Notes: generated by a model from the letters alone, not told the origin. A DNA stretch of 64,000 bases from Burkholderia sp. OK233 (GCF_900230185.1 NZ_OCSR01000001.1:62001-126000), one strand, 5' to 3'; numbered from the stretch's first letter, positions 54,844-63,992 are shown. Numbers and translations: made by a program.

Positions 54844-56268
54844 CTACCTCATGTGGCAGTCGCCGACTGCGCCGGTTGAGGGTGCGTCGGGTGCGCCAGC
54901 GGGCATTGGAAACGCCGCCGGCTGGTCGACTACTTCTGGAGTCGACGCGTCTATCGGGAGCGTCACGCGGAACGTCGTTCCCATGCCGACCGTGCTTGTT
55001 ACGGATATCTGGCCATGATGTGCGTTGACGATCCCATAAGTCACCGATAGTCCAAGGCCGGTTCCCTGACCAACTGGTTTGGTAGTGAAGAACGGATCAA
55101 AAATGCGTTTGATATGCTCTGCGGGAATGCCGCATGCTGCATCGGTGACTTCAAACCAGACGCGCGATGCGTCGGCAGGTTCGACGCCTGTGCGGATGGT
55201 GATCGTGCCCGCTGCAGGGTTGAGCTGATCATGATTCCCGCTATACGCCTGCGCAGCGTTGACGACAAGATTCAACACGACCTGACTGATCTGCGAGGGT
55301 ATGCACCGAACCAGGGGTAGCTCGGTGTAGTCGCGAACCAGATGGGCACGATACTTCACTTCGTTGTGCACAATGTTGAGCGTCGATTCAATGCAACGAT
55401 GGACATCGGTCCATTCCCATACATGTGTGCTGTCGATCCTGGAGAAGTCCCTCAGATCGATCACAATCGTGCGGACCCGGGCGAGGCCCTCCCTGGATTC
55501 CTGCACGAGCATCGGGGCATCGCCAAGCAGGTAGTCCAGATCAGCGTTTTCGGCGAGCGCGCGCAGATCGGTCTTGAGCAACGGCGCGGCCTTCCCGACC
55601 AGCCGGTCCGTGTCCTCGGCATACCGGCTGAGTGTCCTGATGTAGCCCTCAAGGGTATTCAGGTTCGACAGCACGAAACCCACGGGGTTATTGATTTCGT
55701 GCGCAACGCCTGCTGCCAGTTGCCCGATGGCCGCCAGCTTTTCCGATTGGAGAAGTTGCTGATGAGCATGCGCCAGCTCTTCGTTAAGCTCGGTGAGCTG
55801 CCTGTTGCGCACGGTCAATTCGGCCAATGCGCTGGAGACGGTTTTCTGCCGCTCTTGCAGTTCGCCATATGCGATGCAGACATCCGTGGCATCCACGATG
55901 GTCACCCCTACCGCCGCGACTTCTCCCTGGTCGTCCTCGATCGGGATAAAGCTGCAGTTTTGCCGCATGGCATCGATCGTGCCGGTGATCGGGCGCGAGT
56001 GTTCGAAGCGGAAGAGAAACGGGCGATGCTCCCACGACGAGTAGGCAGGCGTGCCAAGCACGAACACGCCCTCGATTTTTCTCCTCAGCCACTGTTGCGG
56101 CAATTCCGGAAACGCCTCAAGAAGATCCATGCCGATGACGGTTTCGGCGGACCGTCCCGTGTGAGACTGCATGAAGCGGTTCCACGTGAGAATACGCAGG
56201 TCGCGATCCACAGAGAAGACGCCGCAGTTCACCAGTTCGACAATGGCTTCCGACAGGTTGGTCTTCAC
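54844..56268 (-). CDS. PAS-domain sensor histidine kinase
   Basis: A 474-residue protein without membrane segments. A PAS domain spans residues about 8-130 (VNCGVFSVDRDLRILTWNRF, CSFIPIEDDQGEVAAVGVTI). A helical linker (LAELTVRNRQLTELNEELAH) leads to the dimerisation helix with His190 in QLAAGVAHEINNPVGFVLSN, then the catalytic domain: LNLVVNAAQAYSGNHDQLNP (N box) and FDPFFTTKPVGQGTGLGLSV (F and G boxes). GTG 56268 is chosen because AAGGA stands eight bases upstream; an in-frame TTG at 56364 is also open. First gene of the operon. Confidence 0.85.
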   Translation of the reverse strand: MKTNLSEAIVELVNCGVFSVDRDLRILTWNRFMQSHTGRSAETVIGMDLLEAFPELPQQWLRRKIEGVFVLGTPAYSSWEHRPFLFRFEHSRPITGTIDAMRQNCSFIPIEDDQGEVAAVGVTIVDATDVCIAYGELQERQKTVSSALAELTVRNRQLTELNEELAHAHQQLLQSEKLAAIGQLAAGVAHEINNPVGFVLSNLNTLEGYIRTLSRYAEDTDRLVGKAAPLLKTDLRALAENADLDYLLGDAPMLVQESREGLARVRTIVIDLRDFSRIDSTHVWEWTDVHRCIESTLNIVHNEVKYRAHLVRDYTELPLVRCIPSQISQVVLNLVVNAAQAYSGNHDQLNPAAGTITIRTGVEPADASRVWFEVTDAACGIPAEHIKRIFDPFFTTKPVGQGTGLGLSVTYGIVNAHHGQISVTSTVGMGTTFRVTLPIDASTPEVVDQPAAFPMPAGAPDAPSTGAVGDCHMR

Positions 56269-56410
56269 GGAAAGGTCCTTGATCTCAACTGCGCACGGAA
56301 TGCGACTGACCGTCAACAGCAAGCAATAAATACCGACGTCGTTGGTCTTACGGAATAACGGCAATAACGGCAGCGATTCAGATCGGGATTTGCCCTGAGC
56401 GATAATGCAT

Positions 56411-56440
56411 AAAATAAAAAAGCCGGCTCAAGCGCCGGCT
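56411..56440 (-). terminator. Rho-independent terminator (minus strand)
   Basis: AGCCGGC (56421-56427), a 6-base loop, and GCCGGCT (56434-56440) form a perfect 7-bp stem; on the minus strand it is followed by TTTTTATTTT (56411-56420). It stops minus-strand transcripts entering from the IS256 side and isolates the kinase operon, whose promoter should lie within 56268-56410. Confidence 0.7.
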
Positions 56441-56510
56441 AAAAATTCTGGCTTATTTTAGAGGCCATATGTCAGAACCTGAAATATTATTCAGGAGAGC
56501 AATCGTCAAG

Positions 56511-57920
56511 AGTGGTGTACGCGGGTCTGTCGGCATGATCAGGCGGCCAGCGCTTGAGGAGCCGGTGTGCTTTCAATCACCGGGGTTCCGTCCTTGAAGG
56601 GGATACCCTTCAGAAGCTGTTCGATTTTGTCGACACCGCGGATTCTCCTCCAGGACTGCTCAGCCGCTTCGATGAGTTTGAATGCCATCGCGAGGAAGGT
56701 CGAGCGCGACAGACAGTTGCGCGTACGGCTGGTGCGATGACGTACCGTCGCAAACGTCGATTCAATCGGATTCGTGGTGCGCACGTGCTGCCAGTGCTCG
56801 GCCGGGAAGTCGTAGAACGCGAGTAACGCATCGCGATCCTTCGTGAGCTTCTCGACCGCCTTCGGGTACTTCGCCGCGTACGTGTCTACAAACCGGTTGA
56901 ACGCGATAACCGCATCGGCGCGTGTCGCGGCATTCCAGATTTCCGCGAGCGCCGCCTTGGCCTTGCCGTGCTGCGACTTTGGCATCGCATTGAGGACATT
57001 TCCGATTTTATGGAACCAGCACCGCTGATGCCGTGTCTGCGGGAACACCTCGTCAAGCGCCGCCCACAGTCCCATTGCGCCGTCGCCGACCGCGAGCAGC
57101 GGCGGTGCCTGCAGACCACGCGATTTCAGATCGAGCAGCAGGTCGACCCACGATTGCTTCGATTCGCGATAGCCGTCGCTGAGCGCCACGCGCTCCTTCC
57201 CGCCGTCCGGCTTCACGCCGATAATGACCAGCAGGCACTGGCCGTCGGAATCCTCCGTGCGGGCTTGCGTGTGGATGCCGTCGGCCCACCAGTACACCCA
57301 GCGTGAGGCCGACAGATCCCGCTTGTTCCACTGCTCGTACTCGTCTGCCCAGGCGGCCTTCAGGCGGCTCACGACGCTTGCCGACAGCCCTCTGGCCTGC
57401 TCGCCAAGCAGCTCGGACAGGGCATCACCCATGTCGCCCGTCGAGACACCACGCAGGTAAAGCCACGGCAGCGAGGACGATACGCGCGGTGACTTGCGCA
57501 CATAGGGCGGCACGATCGACGAGTTGAACTTTATGCCCGAGCCCGAGCGGTCGCGCACCTTCGGCACCTTGACCGGCACCGTGCCCACGGCCGTGACGAT
57601 CTCGCGTTCTGGCAGATAGCCGTTGCGCACAACCGCCCGTCGACCCTCGATCGACTTCACATTCGAATACTGCTCGAGCATCGCCGCCAGTTCCGCCTCG
57701 ATTGCCTGCTGGATGATTCGTCGCGCCCCTTGCTGGATCAGATCGTCCAGACCCGGCGCCCCCTTGATTTCCGCTTCCGTCGTTTGACCGCTGTTCGTTT
57801 CCTGAGTATGTTTCGCCATGGTGGTGGAGTTCGATTGGGAAAGTGTTACCGTGGAAAGCAACATTCTCCTCCAATCGCCAACGCCTTCTCCTGCCTCCCG
57901 CCTACGCCGCGTACACCACT
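56511..57920. mobile_element. IS256-family insertion sequence
   Basis: A 1410-bp element bounded by AGTGGTGTACGCGG (56511-56524) and its complement (57907-57920), a perfect 14-bp inverted repeat. I could not find a matching target duplication, so the flanks may have changed or the true ends are a few bases off. The transposase inside appears intact. Confidence 0.8.
56539..57819 (-). CDS. IS256-family transposase
   Basis: A 426-residue DDE transposase: YLPEREIVTAVGTVPVKVPK (residues about 66-85), YLRGVSTGDMGDALSELLGE (about 120-139), VYWWADGIHTQARTEDSDGQ with the first Asp, LLAVGDGAMGLWAALDEVFP with the second, and the catalytic Glu in TTNPIESTFATVRHRTSRTR (about 345-364). That is the standard Mutator-type IS256 pattern. 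MAKHTQE at 57819 is the likely start; an upstream in-frame ATG at 57864 exists. No lesion seen. Confidence 0.95.
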   Translation of the reverse strand: MAKHTQETNSGQTTEAEIKGAPGLDDLIQQGARRIIQQAIEAELAAMLEQYSNVKSIEGRRAVVRNGYLPEREIVTAVGTVPVKVPKVRDRSGSGIKFNSSIVPPYVRKSPRVSSSLPWLYLRGVSTGDMGDALSELLGEQARGLSASVVSRLKAAWADEYEQWNKRDLSASRWVYWWADGIHTQARTEDSDGQCLLVIIGVKPDGGKERVALSDGYRESKQSWVDLLLDLKSRGLQAPPLLAVGDGAMGLWAALDEVFPQTRHQRCWFHKIGNVLNAMPKSQHGKAKAALAEIWNAATRADAVIAFNRFVDTYAAKYPKAVEKLTKDRDALLAFYDFPAEHWQHVRTTNPIESTFATVRHRTSRTRNCLSRSTFLAMAFKLIEAAEQSWRRIRGVDKIEQLLKGIPFKDGTPVIESTPAPQALAA

Positions 57921-58103
57921 TTCAACGATAGCTCTATTCAGGATCGCAGATGGTGGAAGTCACTTCTGGACGAACAGTGCGAAAGAAACCGGCTTCGCGG
58001 TGCGCTCGCGGTTTTTCTGTTTGACCGTTGGTGGCTTTAATCACGCAACTCTCTGCAGGAGTAGTCGCCGCGTGTAATCGCAGGAAGAGGGGGGCGATTA
58101 GCC

Positions 58104-58394
58104 ATGTTGCGCAAGACCACGTCGTTCAGCACCGCCATGCTCCTGCTGCCGGCGGCGTTTTCGTCGCATGTTTCGCCGACGGAGCGCACTTCAATGTCGG
58201 TCCGCCTGGTGATCCAGGAAAGCTGTGTGATCCACGCACCCGAACCGTCGCCGATCCCCCAGCCGAGCGTGCACTGTCTGCATAGCGAACCATACAGTAC
58301 GGTCCTTGCTCCCATCGATCCGACCCAGGCTATCTCGCCGCCTCAGGGCGCCGGGCACGAGGGCAAGCATATGATCTGGATGGTGACTTTCTAA
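58104..58394 (+). CDS. Small secreted protein, unknown function
   Basis: A 96-residue protein with a hydrophobic signal-like start (LRKTTSFSTAMLLLPAAFSS) and a mature part with two Cys-containing segments: VRLVIQESCVIHAPEPSPIP (residues about 33-52) and SVHCLHSEPYSTVLAPIDPT (about 55-74), ending HMIWMVTF. The strand-rich ends (ESC, WMVTF) are reminiscent of fimbria-type subunits, but this is a guess. GAGGGGGG lies about 11 bases before ATG 58104. It stands alone between two insertion sequences. Confidence 0.4.
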   Translation: MLRKTTSFSTAMLLLPAAFSSHVSPTERTSMSVRLVIQESCVIHAPEPSPIPQPSVHCLHSEPYSTVLAPIDPTQAISPPQGAGHEGKHMIWMVTF

Positions 58395-58519
58395 CCCGGA
58401 GCCCCGCGTCACCGGGGATTGTCAGACGCTGATCGGAAAGAGTCAGAACGGCATCCCTACTACACCAATCAAGCCACTGGTTCGTGCTTCATTCCTGTGC
58501 GACAGTGATTTCGTCTTCT

Positions 58520-58759
58520 TCATCGCTTCATTCTATCGTCCCATCTCCAGCAACCTGACAGTGCCCCGCCGATCAAAACACCAGTCATGGCGGGGCTCAC
58601 AGACAAATTCGGCCACGTCATAAAACCCGCAACCAGTTGGGAAATTGCGCTCACCTTCCACTGCGATTCATGCTCGCCACGGTGCTCGTGGACCATTCGA
58701 ACCGCCCGTTCACGGACTTCCGGTGAATACCTCGGTGACTTCTTTTTTACGGTTTCCAT
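58520..58759 (-). pseudogene. IS3-family OrfA, truncated
   Basis: From ATG 58759 the minus strand reads [20 protein letters not shown] and [13 protein letters not shown], the N-terminal helix-turn-helix of an IS3-type OrfA. Similarity fades after about 45 residues and the frame ends at 58520. No OrfB and no terminal repeats are present, so a short remnant. Confidence 0.65.
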
Positions 58760-59347
58760 AACTCCATTCTCTCAAACGTTGGAGTCTCCGGAAAACCCGG
58801 TGCGGTTCAATGCGACCCCCATCCCGTCTCAATGCTGAGACAGGTTTTGCGGGACTTCGCTTCTTGTTCGTTGCCGTCCGGCTACGCCTGAATATTCGAT
58901 AGGAACCCTCGCTCTAGCCCTATGCGCGCTGGACGAGTGGGGTGGCATGGGCGTGACTGCTTACATGCGAAATGAGCATTTCCGAACTAGGTCAAGCCTC
59001 TGACATGTAACGGTTGCGAAACATTAGGCGCCTGTCTGGTACTCGTCGACCACACTGGAATAGCGCTGCTTGTCGCGTAGCAAGCGTTTGCGCCCTTATG
59101 GCACGGTCATTGCTGTATGAGCGTCACAAGCGAGTCTGTTGCGGCAGATATCAAGCCAAAAACAATCTATGGAAGCGATACCAAAACCTCGCACGCGTGG
59201 TCATGGAAAGTCCAGCGCACTTTCGATGCAAGCGGTAGGGCTATCGAAAAATAAATCCATAAAAGTTGGAACTATATTTCGCATTACATATTAATTGTTA
59301 CTGGTGAAAACGGCCAGTCAGGGTATTTTCAGCTGGAGGGGAGGCTC
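58760..59347. other. No supported gene; promoter region of the DUF2844 operon
   Basis: About 590 bases. No coding frame with a domain. The sequence turns AT-rich from about 59235, and a sigma-70-like promoter is seen at 59266-59294. The last bases contain GGAGGGGAGG before the DUF2844 start. Confidence 0.5.
59266..59294 (+). promoter_or_regulatory. Putative sigma-70 promoter of the DUF2844-DUF3443 operon
   Basis: TTGGAA (59266-59271), 17-base spacer, TATTAA (59289-59294). It is 54 bases upstream of the first gene and lies in an AT-rich segment. The spacing is optimal, but the elements are degenerate. Confidence 0.45.
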
Positions 59348-59806
59348 ATGAGAGCGATATATCGTGCCGGCATTGCTCGTGCAATGCTCGTGGTGACTTG
59401 TGCGCTGTCTTTATCCGCACAGGCCGCCCTTGGCGAAAGAGTCAGCGGCGTAGGCAGCGACCAGGTTCGCGTGCATGCCACGGCACATGGCGCCACATCG
59501 CAAATCGCGTACACGGTGCATCTGATTACGCTGCCGTCGGGCACCGTGGTGCGCGAGTATGTCGCGGCGAACGGAATCGTGTTCGGCGTCGCGTGGGAAG
59601 GCCCGACCTTGCCGAACCTGAAGGCTGCGCTGGGCGAGGCTTTCGATCAATACGTCGCGGCCATCGCGACGCGCCAGGCAACCCCGCTTGCTGTCTCGAA
59701 CGATGCGCTGGTGGTGTTCTCGGGCGGCCATTTACGTGCGTTCGCGGGTTACGCGTATCTGCCTCAAGCGCTCCCCGCTGGCGTCGACGCGAGCGTCATT
59801 CAATAG
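59348..59806 (+). CDS. DUF2844 secreted protein
   Basis: A 152-residue protein with a Sec signal peptide (ARAMLVVTCALSLSAQA, cleavage near residue 26), then the DUF2844 domain: YTVHLITLPSGTVVREYVAA (about 55-74), GIVFGVAWEGPTLPNLKAAL, LPQALPAGVDASVIQ at the end. GGAGGGGAGG precedes the ATG. In Burkholderia and Ralstonia this family is usually next to a DUF3443 protein, as here (10 bases between). The function is unknown; the pair is thought to be exported together. Confidence 0.85.
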   Translation: MRAIYRAGIARAMLVVTCALSLSAQAALGERVSGVGSDQVRVHATAHGATSQIAYTVHLITLPSGTVVREYVAANGIVFGVAWEGPTLPNLKAALGEAFDQYVAAIATRQATPLAVSNDALVVFSGGHLRAFAGYAYLPQALPAGVDASVIQ

Positions 59807-59816
59807 CGGAGCTATC

Positions 59817-61094
59817 ATGCGCGCTGCGGGTTTGCTCCTTAATTCAGATTGGCTTTTAAAGCTGCTCGCCGCTACATTGCTTGCAGTGTTGGTGGTCGGA
59901 TGCGGCGGCGGTGGTGGTGGTGGGAGCAGCAGTTCATCCGGCACATCGACACCCGCGCAATCGCTCACGAATATATCCCCCACGCCCCAAGCGCTAGCCT
60001 CTAACGCAGCCGCGGTGACCGTCGATTTCGGCGTAATCGGTGTGCCGAATATACCCTTCGTCAGCGTCACGCTGTGCGTGCCGGGCACCACGGAGTGTCA
60101 AACCATTGATCACGTGCAAGTCGACACTGGCTCCTCGGGGCTGCGGGTGTTCGCCGCTCAATTGCCAGTGTCTTTGGCACTGCCGCAGCAGCAGGATGGC
60201 GCGGGCAATCCGCTTGCCGAATGCATGCAGTTCTTCGACGGTTATACATGGGGCTCGGTGCGGCTTGCCGATGTACAGATCTCCGGTGAAAAAGCCGCGT
60301 CGCTGCCGATTCAGGTGATCGATCAGGACTATAGCGCAACGCCGTCGGACTGCAGCACTGTCGGCGCGTCGCGGAACACCCCTACGAGTCTGGCGGCCAA
60401 CGGAGTGCTCGGCATTGGCGTGTTCAAGCACGATTGCGGTCCGGCCTGCGTGCAGAATGCAGTGCCGGCGACCTACTACAGTTGCGTCGGGACCAGTTGC
60501 ACTTCGATCGCCGTCGCCGAAAACGCGCAGGTTGCCAATCCGATTCCCTACTTCGCGACCGATAACAACGGTTCGATTTTGCGGTTGCCAGCCGCGTCGT
60601 CAAGCGGCGAAGCCTCGCTCAGTGGGCAACTGGTGTTTGGCATTGGCACGCAGAGCAACAACGGATTGGGCAGTGCACAGGTGATCGGAGTCAGTCCGTC
60701 CACCGGCACGTTCAGCACAGTGCAAAATGGCACGACCTACTCGAGGAGCGTCATGGACAGCGGCTCGACCGGGCTCTTCTTTCAAACCAGCGCGCTACCG
60801 ATCTGCGCAACTCCAAACAACTCGTTTTACTGCCCTGCATCAACGCAGCAGTTGAGCGCAATGATTGAAGGTGTGAATGATGCGATCAGTGCTGTCTCAT
60901 TTGCTGTCGGCAATGCTGCGGAGTTCAGGCTGAATGATGCCGGCGATTCGGTGATGCCGCTGCTTGCCGGGCCGGCATTCGCCACCCCGACAATCTTCGT
61001 CTGGGGCATGCCATTTTTCTACGGGCGTAACGTCTATGCTGCGGTCGAGCAACAATCGACGCCTGGAGGAAAGGGGCCATATATCGCGTACTGA
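59817..61094 (+). CDS. DUF3443 secreted lipoprotein with two aspartyl-protease-like motifs
   Basis: A 425-residue protein. The signal ends LLAVLVVGC (Cys near residue 27), a lipobox, followed by a Gly/Ser linker. The domain contains DHVQVDTGSSGLRVFAAQLP (about residues 97-116) and SRSVMDSGSTGLFFQTSALP (about 306-325). Both are D-(T/S)-G-(S/T)-x-G motifs, spaced as the two halves of pepsin-type aspartic proteases. SGQLVFGIGTQSNNGLGSAQ lies between. Whether the family is catalytic is not known. GGAGC precedes ATG 59817. It is complete; an IS6 remnant follows the stop by eight bases. Confidence 0.85.
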   Translation: MRAAGLLLNSDWLLKLLAATLLAVLVVGCGGGGGGGSSSSSGTSTPAQSLTNISPTPQALASNAAAVTVDFGVIGVPNIPFVSVTLCVPGTTECQTIDHVQVDTGSSGLRVFAAQLPVSLALPQQQDGAGNPLAECMQFFDGYTWGSVRLADVQISGEKAASLPIQVIDQDYSATPSDCSTVGASRNTPTSLAANGVLGIGVFKHDCGPACVQNAVPATYYSCVGTSCTSIAVAENAQVANPIPYFATDNNGSILRLPAASSSGEASLSGQLVFGIGTQSNNGLGSAQVIGVSPSTGTFSTVQNGTTYSRSVMDSGSTGLFFQTSALPICATPNNSFYCPASTQQLSAMIEGVNDAISAVSFAVGNAAEFRLNDAGDSVMPLLAGPAFATPTIFVWGMPFFYGRNVYAAVEQQSTPGGKGPYIAY

Positions 61095-61102
61095 GATACG
61101 CC

Positions 61103-61430
61103 GGCTCTGGTGCAAATAGCGTGGTCGAAATGGTTACAGTCTCGGGCTGAACGAATTTGAGAGCCTACGATGAGTAAGTTTAAGAGTCTGGAGGAGTTGT
61201 TCGCGGGGCGCCACTTTGATCGCGAGGCGATCATCCTGTGTGTTCGCTGGTACCTACGCTACAAGCTCAGCCTGCGAGATCTGGTGGAAATGATGGCCGA
61301 GCGGGGACTGTCGCTGGCGCACACCACGATCTTGCGTTGGGTGAAGCGCTATTCGCCCGAATTCGTCAAACGCTGGAACCGTTTTTGCACGCCCACCGGT
61401 CAGTCCTGGAATGTCGATGAGATCGCAAAA
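61103..61430 (+). mobile_element. IS6-family remnant (left end)
   Basis: GGCTCTGGTGCAAA (61103-61116) is a one-base variant of the IS6-type end GGCTCTGTTGCAAA. The transposase starts 54 bases later. Similarity stops at about 61420-61430, and no right end is found, so about half of the element is missing. Confidence 0.7.
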
Positions 61431-61487
61431 AGCCTATGTGCTCCTTCAGTCAAGCGAAACGGCTTGATTTTTTCATCCGCGGAGTGA
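61170..61487 (+). pseudogene. IS6-family transposase, N-terminal fragment
   Basis: The first 85 or so residues match an IS6 transposase: SKFKSLEELFAGRHFDREAI (residues 2-21), LCVRWYLRYKLSLRDLVEMM, AERGLSLAHTTILRWVKRYS and WNVDE, where the first catalytic Asp lies. After WNVDE the similarity stops and an unrelated tail runs to a stop at 61487. So the catalytic domain is gone. A terminator-like hairpin follows. Confidence 0.8.
61450..61473 (+). terminator. Rho-independent terminator
   Basis: TCAAGC (61450-61455), loop GAAACG, GCTTGA (61462-61467), then six T. It sits at the right edge of the IS6 remnant and would end plus-strand transcripts from the DUF2844-DUF3443 operon. Confidence 0.75.
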
Positions 61488-61535
61488 TACCAGTGATGCT
61501 GCGCACTGAACCGCCATGACATACGGGCTGCCGCG

Positions 61536-62539
61536 TTATGACGATGTGCTCACGGGCCGTTTGCTGGCGCGGTACTCGGTTGGTGTTGTTGCAAGATGTT
61601 TGCGGAAAAGTTTCGCGAGCCAGCCCCCGCCCCCAAGTCCGCAACGACGTGCGATCTTGTCGACCGGCAGCCCGGTTTCCGCAAGCAGACGGCAGCACAT
61701 GTCAAGTCGCACATACAGCAGATACTCGGACGGCGTGACACCCATCTCGATCTTGAAGCGGCGCAGGAAGTTTCGCTCGCTCATGGGAGCCACCTGCGCG
61801 GCCTCATCAATGGCGATCGGCCGGTCGCAGTTCGCCTCGAACCACCTGGCCGATGCCTGAATCTTTTCGCTCACATAAACGGGGGCATTCTCACGGATAG
61901 TCGCGGTAAGCCGGGTGTGCTGAGGCGGTCGCACAAGGTGATCTGCGATCTGGCGGGCAATTTCAGTCCCGAAATCTTCCTGAACGGCCGCCAGTGCACT
62001 GTGCAACGGACTGGCGACGTCTGTGTGGGAGAGGCCGTATCGGGCGCTTTCCGAAGCGCTCTCGCCCAGCGCTGGTTACTGCCAGCGCGTCCGGATCCTG
62101 TGGCTTCGAGCAGCAACCGCCCTTCGCCCATCGGAACGACCAGGTCGCTCCGCGGGCACTCGCGACGCAGCCAGGCAGTCAGGCGTCCATCGCGTACAGC
62201 GGTACGCGCCCCGTCTCCGCCACCGATAAATAGCATCCAGAAACCTTCTGCGAAGGGGTATGCCTCGACACTTTCGGTCCAGACGAACACGGAAGACGAG
62301 CTGCCGATTCGGCCGCCGGCCGCAGATAGAAGGCAGACCTTGTAGGGTATCTGGCCGTTCAGCGTGGTGCCTGTCCCGGCGAGCGCATTCGCCGACTGGA
62401 ATATTTCCGCAACTGCGGCTGTCTCCGGGAGCGCAAAACCACCAAACAGCACTATGCCAATGTTTTTCACCGCGCGCGCGCTTTGCGAAAAGCGCGCGCG
62501 CTTCACGCTGGTACTGTGAACGGTAGCCAGACACGCCAT
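61536..62539 (-). pseudogene. GlxA/AraC-type transcriptional regulator, frameshifted
   Basis: The start at 62539 reads as a DJ-1/PfpI-type N-terminal domain (KNIGIVLFGGFALPETAAVA, LFIGGGDGARTAVRDGRLTA, LVVPMGEGRLLLEA). Near 62010-62060 the frame shifts, and the C-terminal AraC domain continues in another frame: IQASARWFEANCDRPIAIDE, MSERNFLRRFKIEMGVTPSE, RCGLGGGGWLAKLFRKHLAT and ending TPTEYRASKRPVSTSS. Both halves are well preserved. Regulators of this type are found in Burkholderia near exopolysaccharide genes. One frameshift alone would inactivate it unless it is a sequence error. Confidence 0.75.
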
Positions 62540-63314
62540 CAGATTCCCCGGGAATTTATTATTGATTCAAGCCTTCTTTTAGCTTGATTGACTTATGCAA
62601 ACTATCCTACAAAAAATATGTTACTGACCGAATCGACCAACAAGTTGGTGGATGGGACCATATGAAGCATGCGCAGCGCATCGATGATGAAAATTTCCTC
62701 GATGCGTGCAGTTCCATAAAAAGTTAACGGATCCGAGAACTGCCGGAACTCCATGCCGAACGAGGATCACTTAGCACGTATGAGCCCTGAAAGATGACGG
62801 CCGCAGCCCTCAGGTTGAAGCGGTGTGTTCCAGTATCAAAACGAAATCATGGTGTCGAGCCTGGAAATTTGTGGGCTAACTATCGATTCGACTTGACCGT
62901 ACGGCCGTTCGGAGCGCGCCCCGGCGCGTCCGTGCTCAGCTCGCCCCTTATCGACGAGAATCTTCTTCGGTGATCATGCGTTAGCCGGCCGCTCTGGTCG
63001 GCAAGGTCCGCTTCGGTCGGCGACGCCGTGAACTTGATTGGTGCGTGAACGTACCGTTGGTACGCGATCGCCGGTCGACGGATCATGCTGCGCCGCGACG
63101 GCTTTGCGGCGGGACCGTAAATATCTCAAAAATCTTTCCCCACATATTGATCTATTGGACGCCTCAGCATTAAGATGGGTGCCTTGGCGCGCGACATGCC
63201 ACCCAAACACAAGGTGGCATCCCGCAGCAGCCATCCCCGAATTGATCCAGCTCGCGAAGCGAGGCCAACGGATCAGGTTCCCAGCGAAGCAGCAGGCTCA
63301 GCCAGGAGACGGAG
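62540..63314. other. No supported gene
   Basis: About 775 bases. The left 220 are AT-rich and probably carry the promoter of the GlxA-like gene on the other strand. No domain-bearing frame is seen. The right end has the GGAG of the gene at 63315. Confidence 0.45.
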
Positions 63315-63521
63315 ATGCTCAGTCCACATGAATTCGCGACCCTCATGCTGCTCAAGGATGCACCGGATCTGCTGAGTCTGGACGGTGCAGATCTGGAAGC
63401 GCTTCTGGACCGCCAGCTCGTCACGCTGGAAAACCTCGTTTCCGGGCAACAACGTCCTCTCATTACGAATGACGGACAGATGTTGCTGAAGGCTGTCGCT
63501 CGCATCCTGGACGACGAATGA
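63315..63521 (+). CDS. Small soluble protein, unknown function
   Basis: A 68-residue protein of three or four helices with a pattern like a small winged helix: FATLMLLKDAPDLLSLDGAD (residues 7-26), LEALLDRQLVTLENLVSGQQ (27-46), GQMLLKAVARILDDE (54-68). GGAG lies 9-12 bases before the ATG. Followed on the same strand, 41 bases later, by a 52-residue gene and a DUF2934 gene. I do not know its function. Confidence 0.55.
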   Translation: MLSPHEFATLMLLKDAPDLLSLDGADLEALLDRQLVTLENLVSGQQRPLITNDGQMLLKAVARILDDE

Positions 63522-63562
63522 CACGTATCGCTTGATCAGTTTCACAGTCAAGGGAGTGTTCC

Positions 63563-63721
63563 ATGGTCGAATCGTGGACAGGAATCGTCGTAGGTCTGTG
63601 TGGACTGAGCGCCGCTGTGCTGCTGACTGCCGGTCACTATTGGAGCGAAATGATGCGGCGGCGGCAACTCAGGCGGATGGACCATCGCGATTGCTGGGAA
63701 GTGATGCGCCACAGGCGCTGA
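63563..63721 (+). CDS. Single-TM small protein (52 residues)
   Basis: ATG 63563 with AGGGAG (63551-63556) in front. One membrane segment (GIVVGLCGLSAAVLLTAGHY, residues 7-26) followed by a strongly basic cytoplasmic tail (MRRRQLRRMDHR). The size, Shine-Dalgarno and topology fit a real gene. It lies between two other small genes in the same direction. Confidence 0.5.
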   Translation: MVESWTGIVVGLCGLSAAVLLTAGHYWSEMMRRRQLRRMDHRDCWEVMRHRR

Positions 63722-63809
63722 AGGCTGGCTTCCGGACCCGTCAATGGTCACGACATCAAGTGACTCACGCGGATTTCGCGAGCACTCCTTTGCAGATGGA
63801 GACGACAGC

Positions 63810-63992
63810 ATGCACGAGCTGACATTGGCAGAAAGAATCCGTGAGCGCGCATTCCTGCTATGGCAACTGGACGGAAGCCTCGAAGGCTGCGCAGATGAGT
63901 ATTGGCGAGTCGCACGTGCGCTTGTGGAGCGAGAAGCCTCACCTGACGTCGCTCAACGTTCGGTGGATTCGGACTGCGCGGTGCCGGACTGA
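63810..63992 (+). CDS. DUF2934 small protein
   Basis: A 60-residue protein beginning ELTLAERIRERAFLLWQLDG (residues 3-22) and GCADEYWRVARALVEREAS, the DUF2934 pattern (R-I-R-x-R-A-x2-L-W ... E-Y-W). ATG 63810 has GGAG eight bases upstream; an in-frame ATG at 63744 would add 22 residues but lacks a site. DUF2934 proteins are small helical proteins often found in stress and plant-associated clusters. The gene is complete, eight bases from the window end. Confidence 0.7.
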   Translation: MHELTLAERIRERAFLLWQLDGSLEGCADEYWRVARALVEREASPDVAQRSVDSDCAVPD

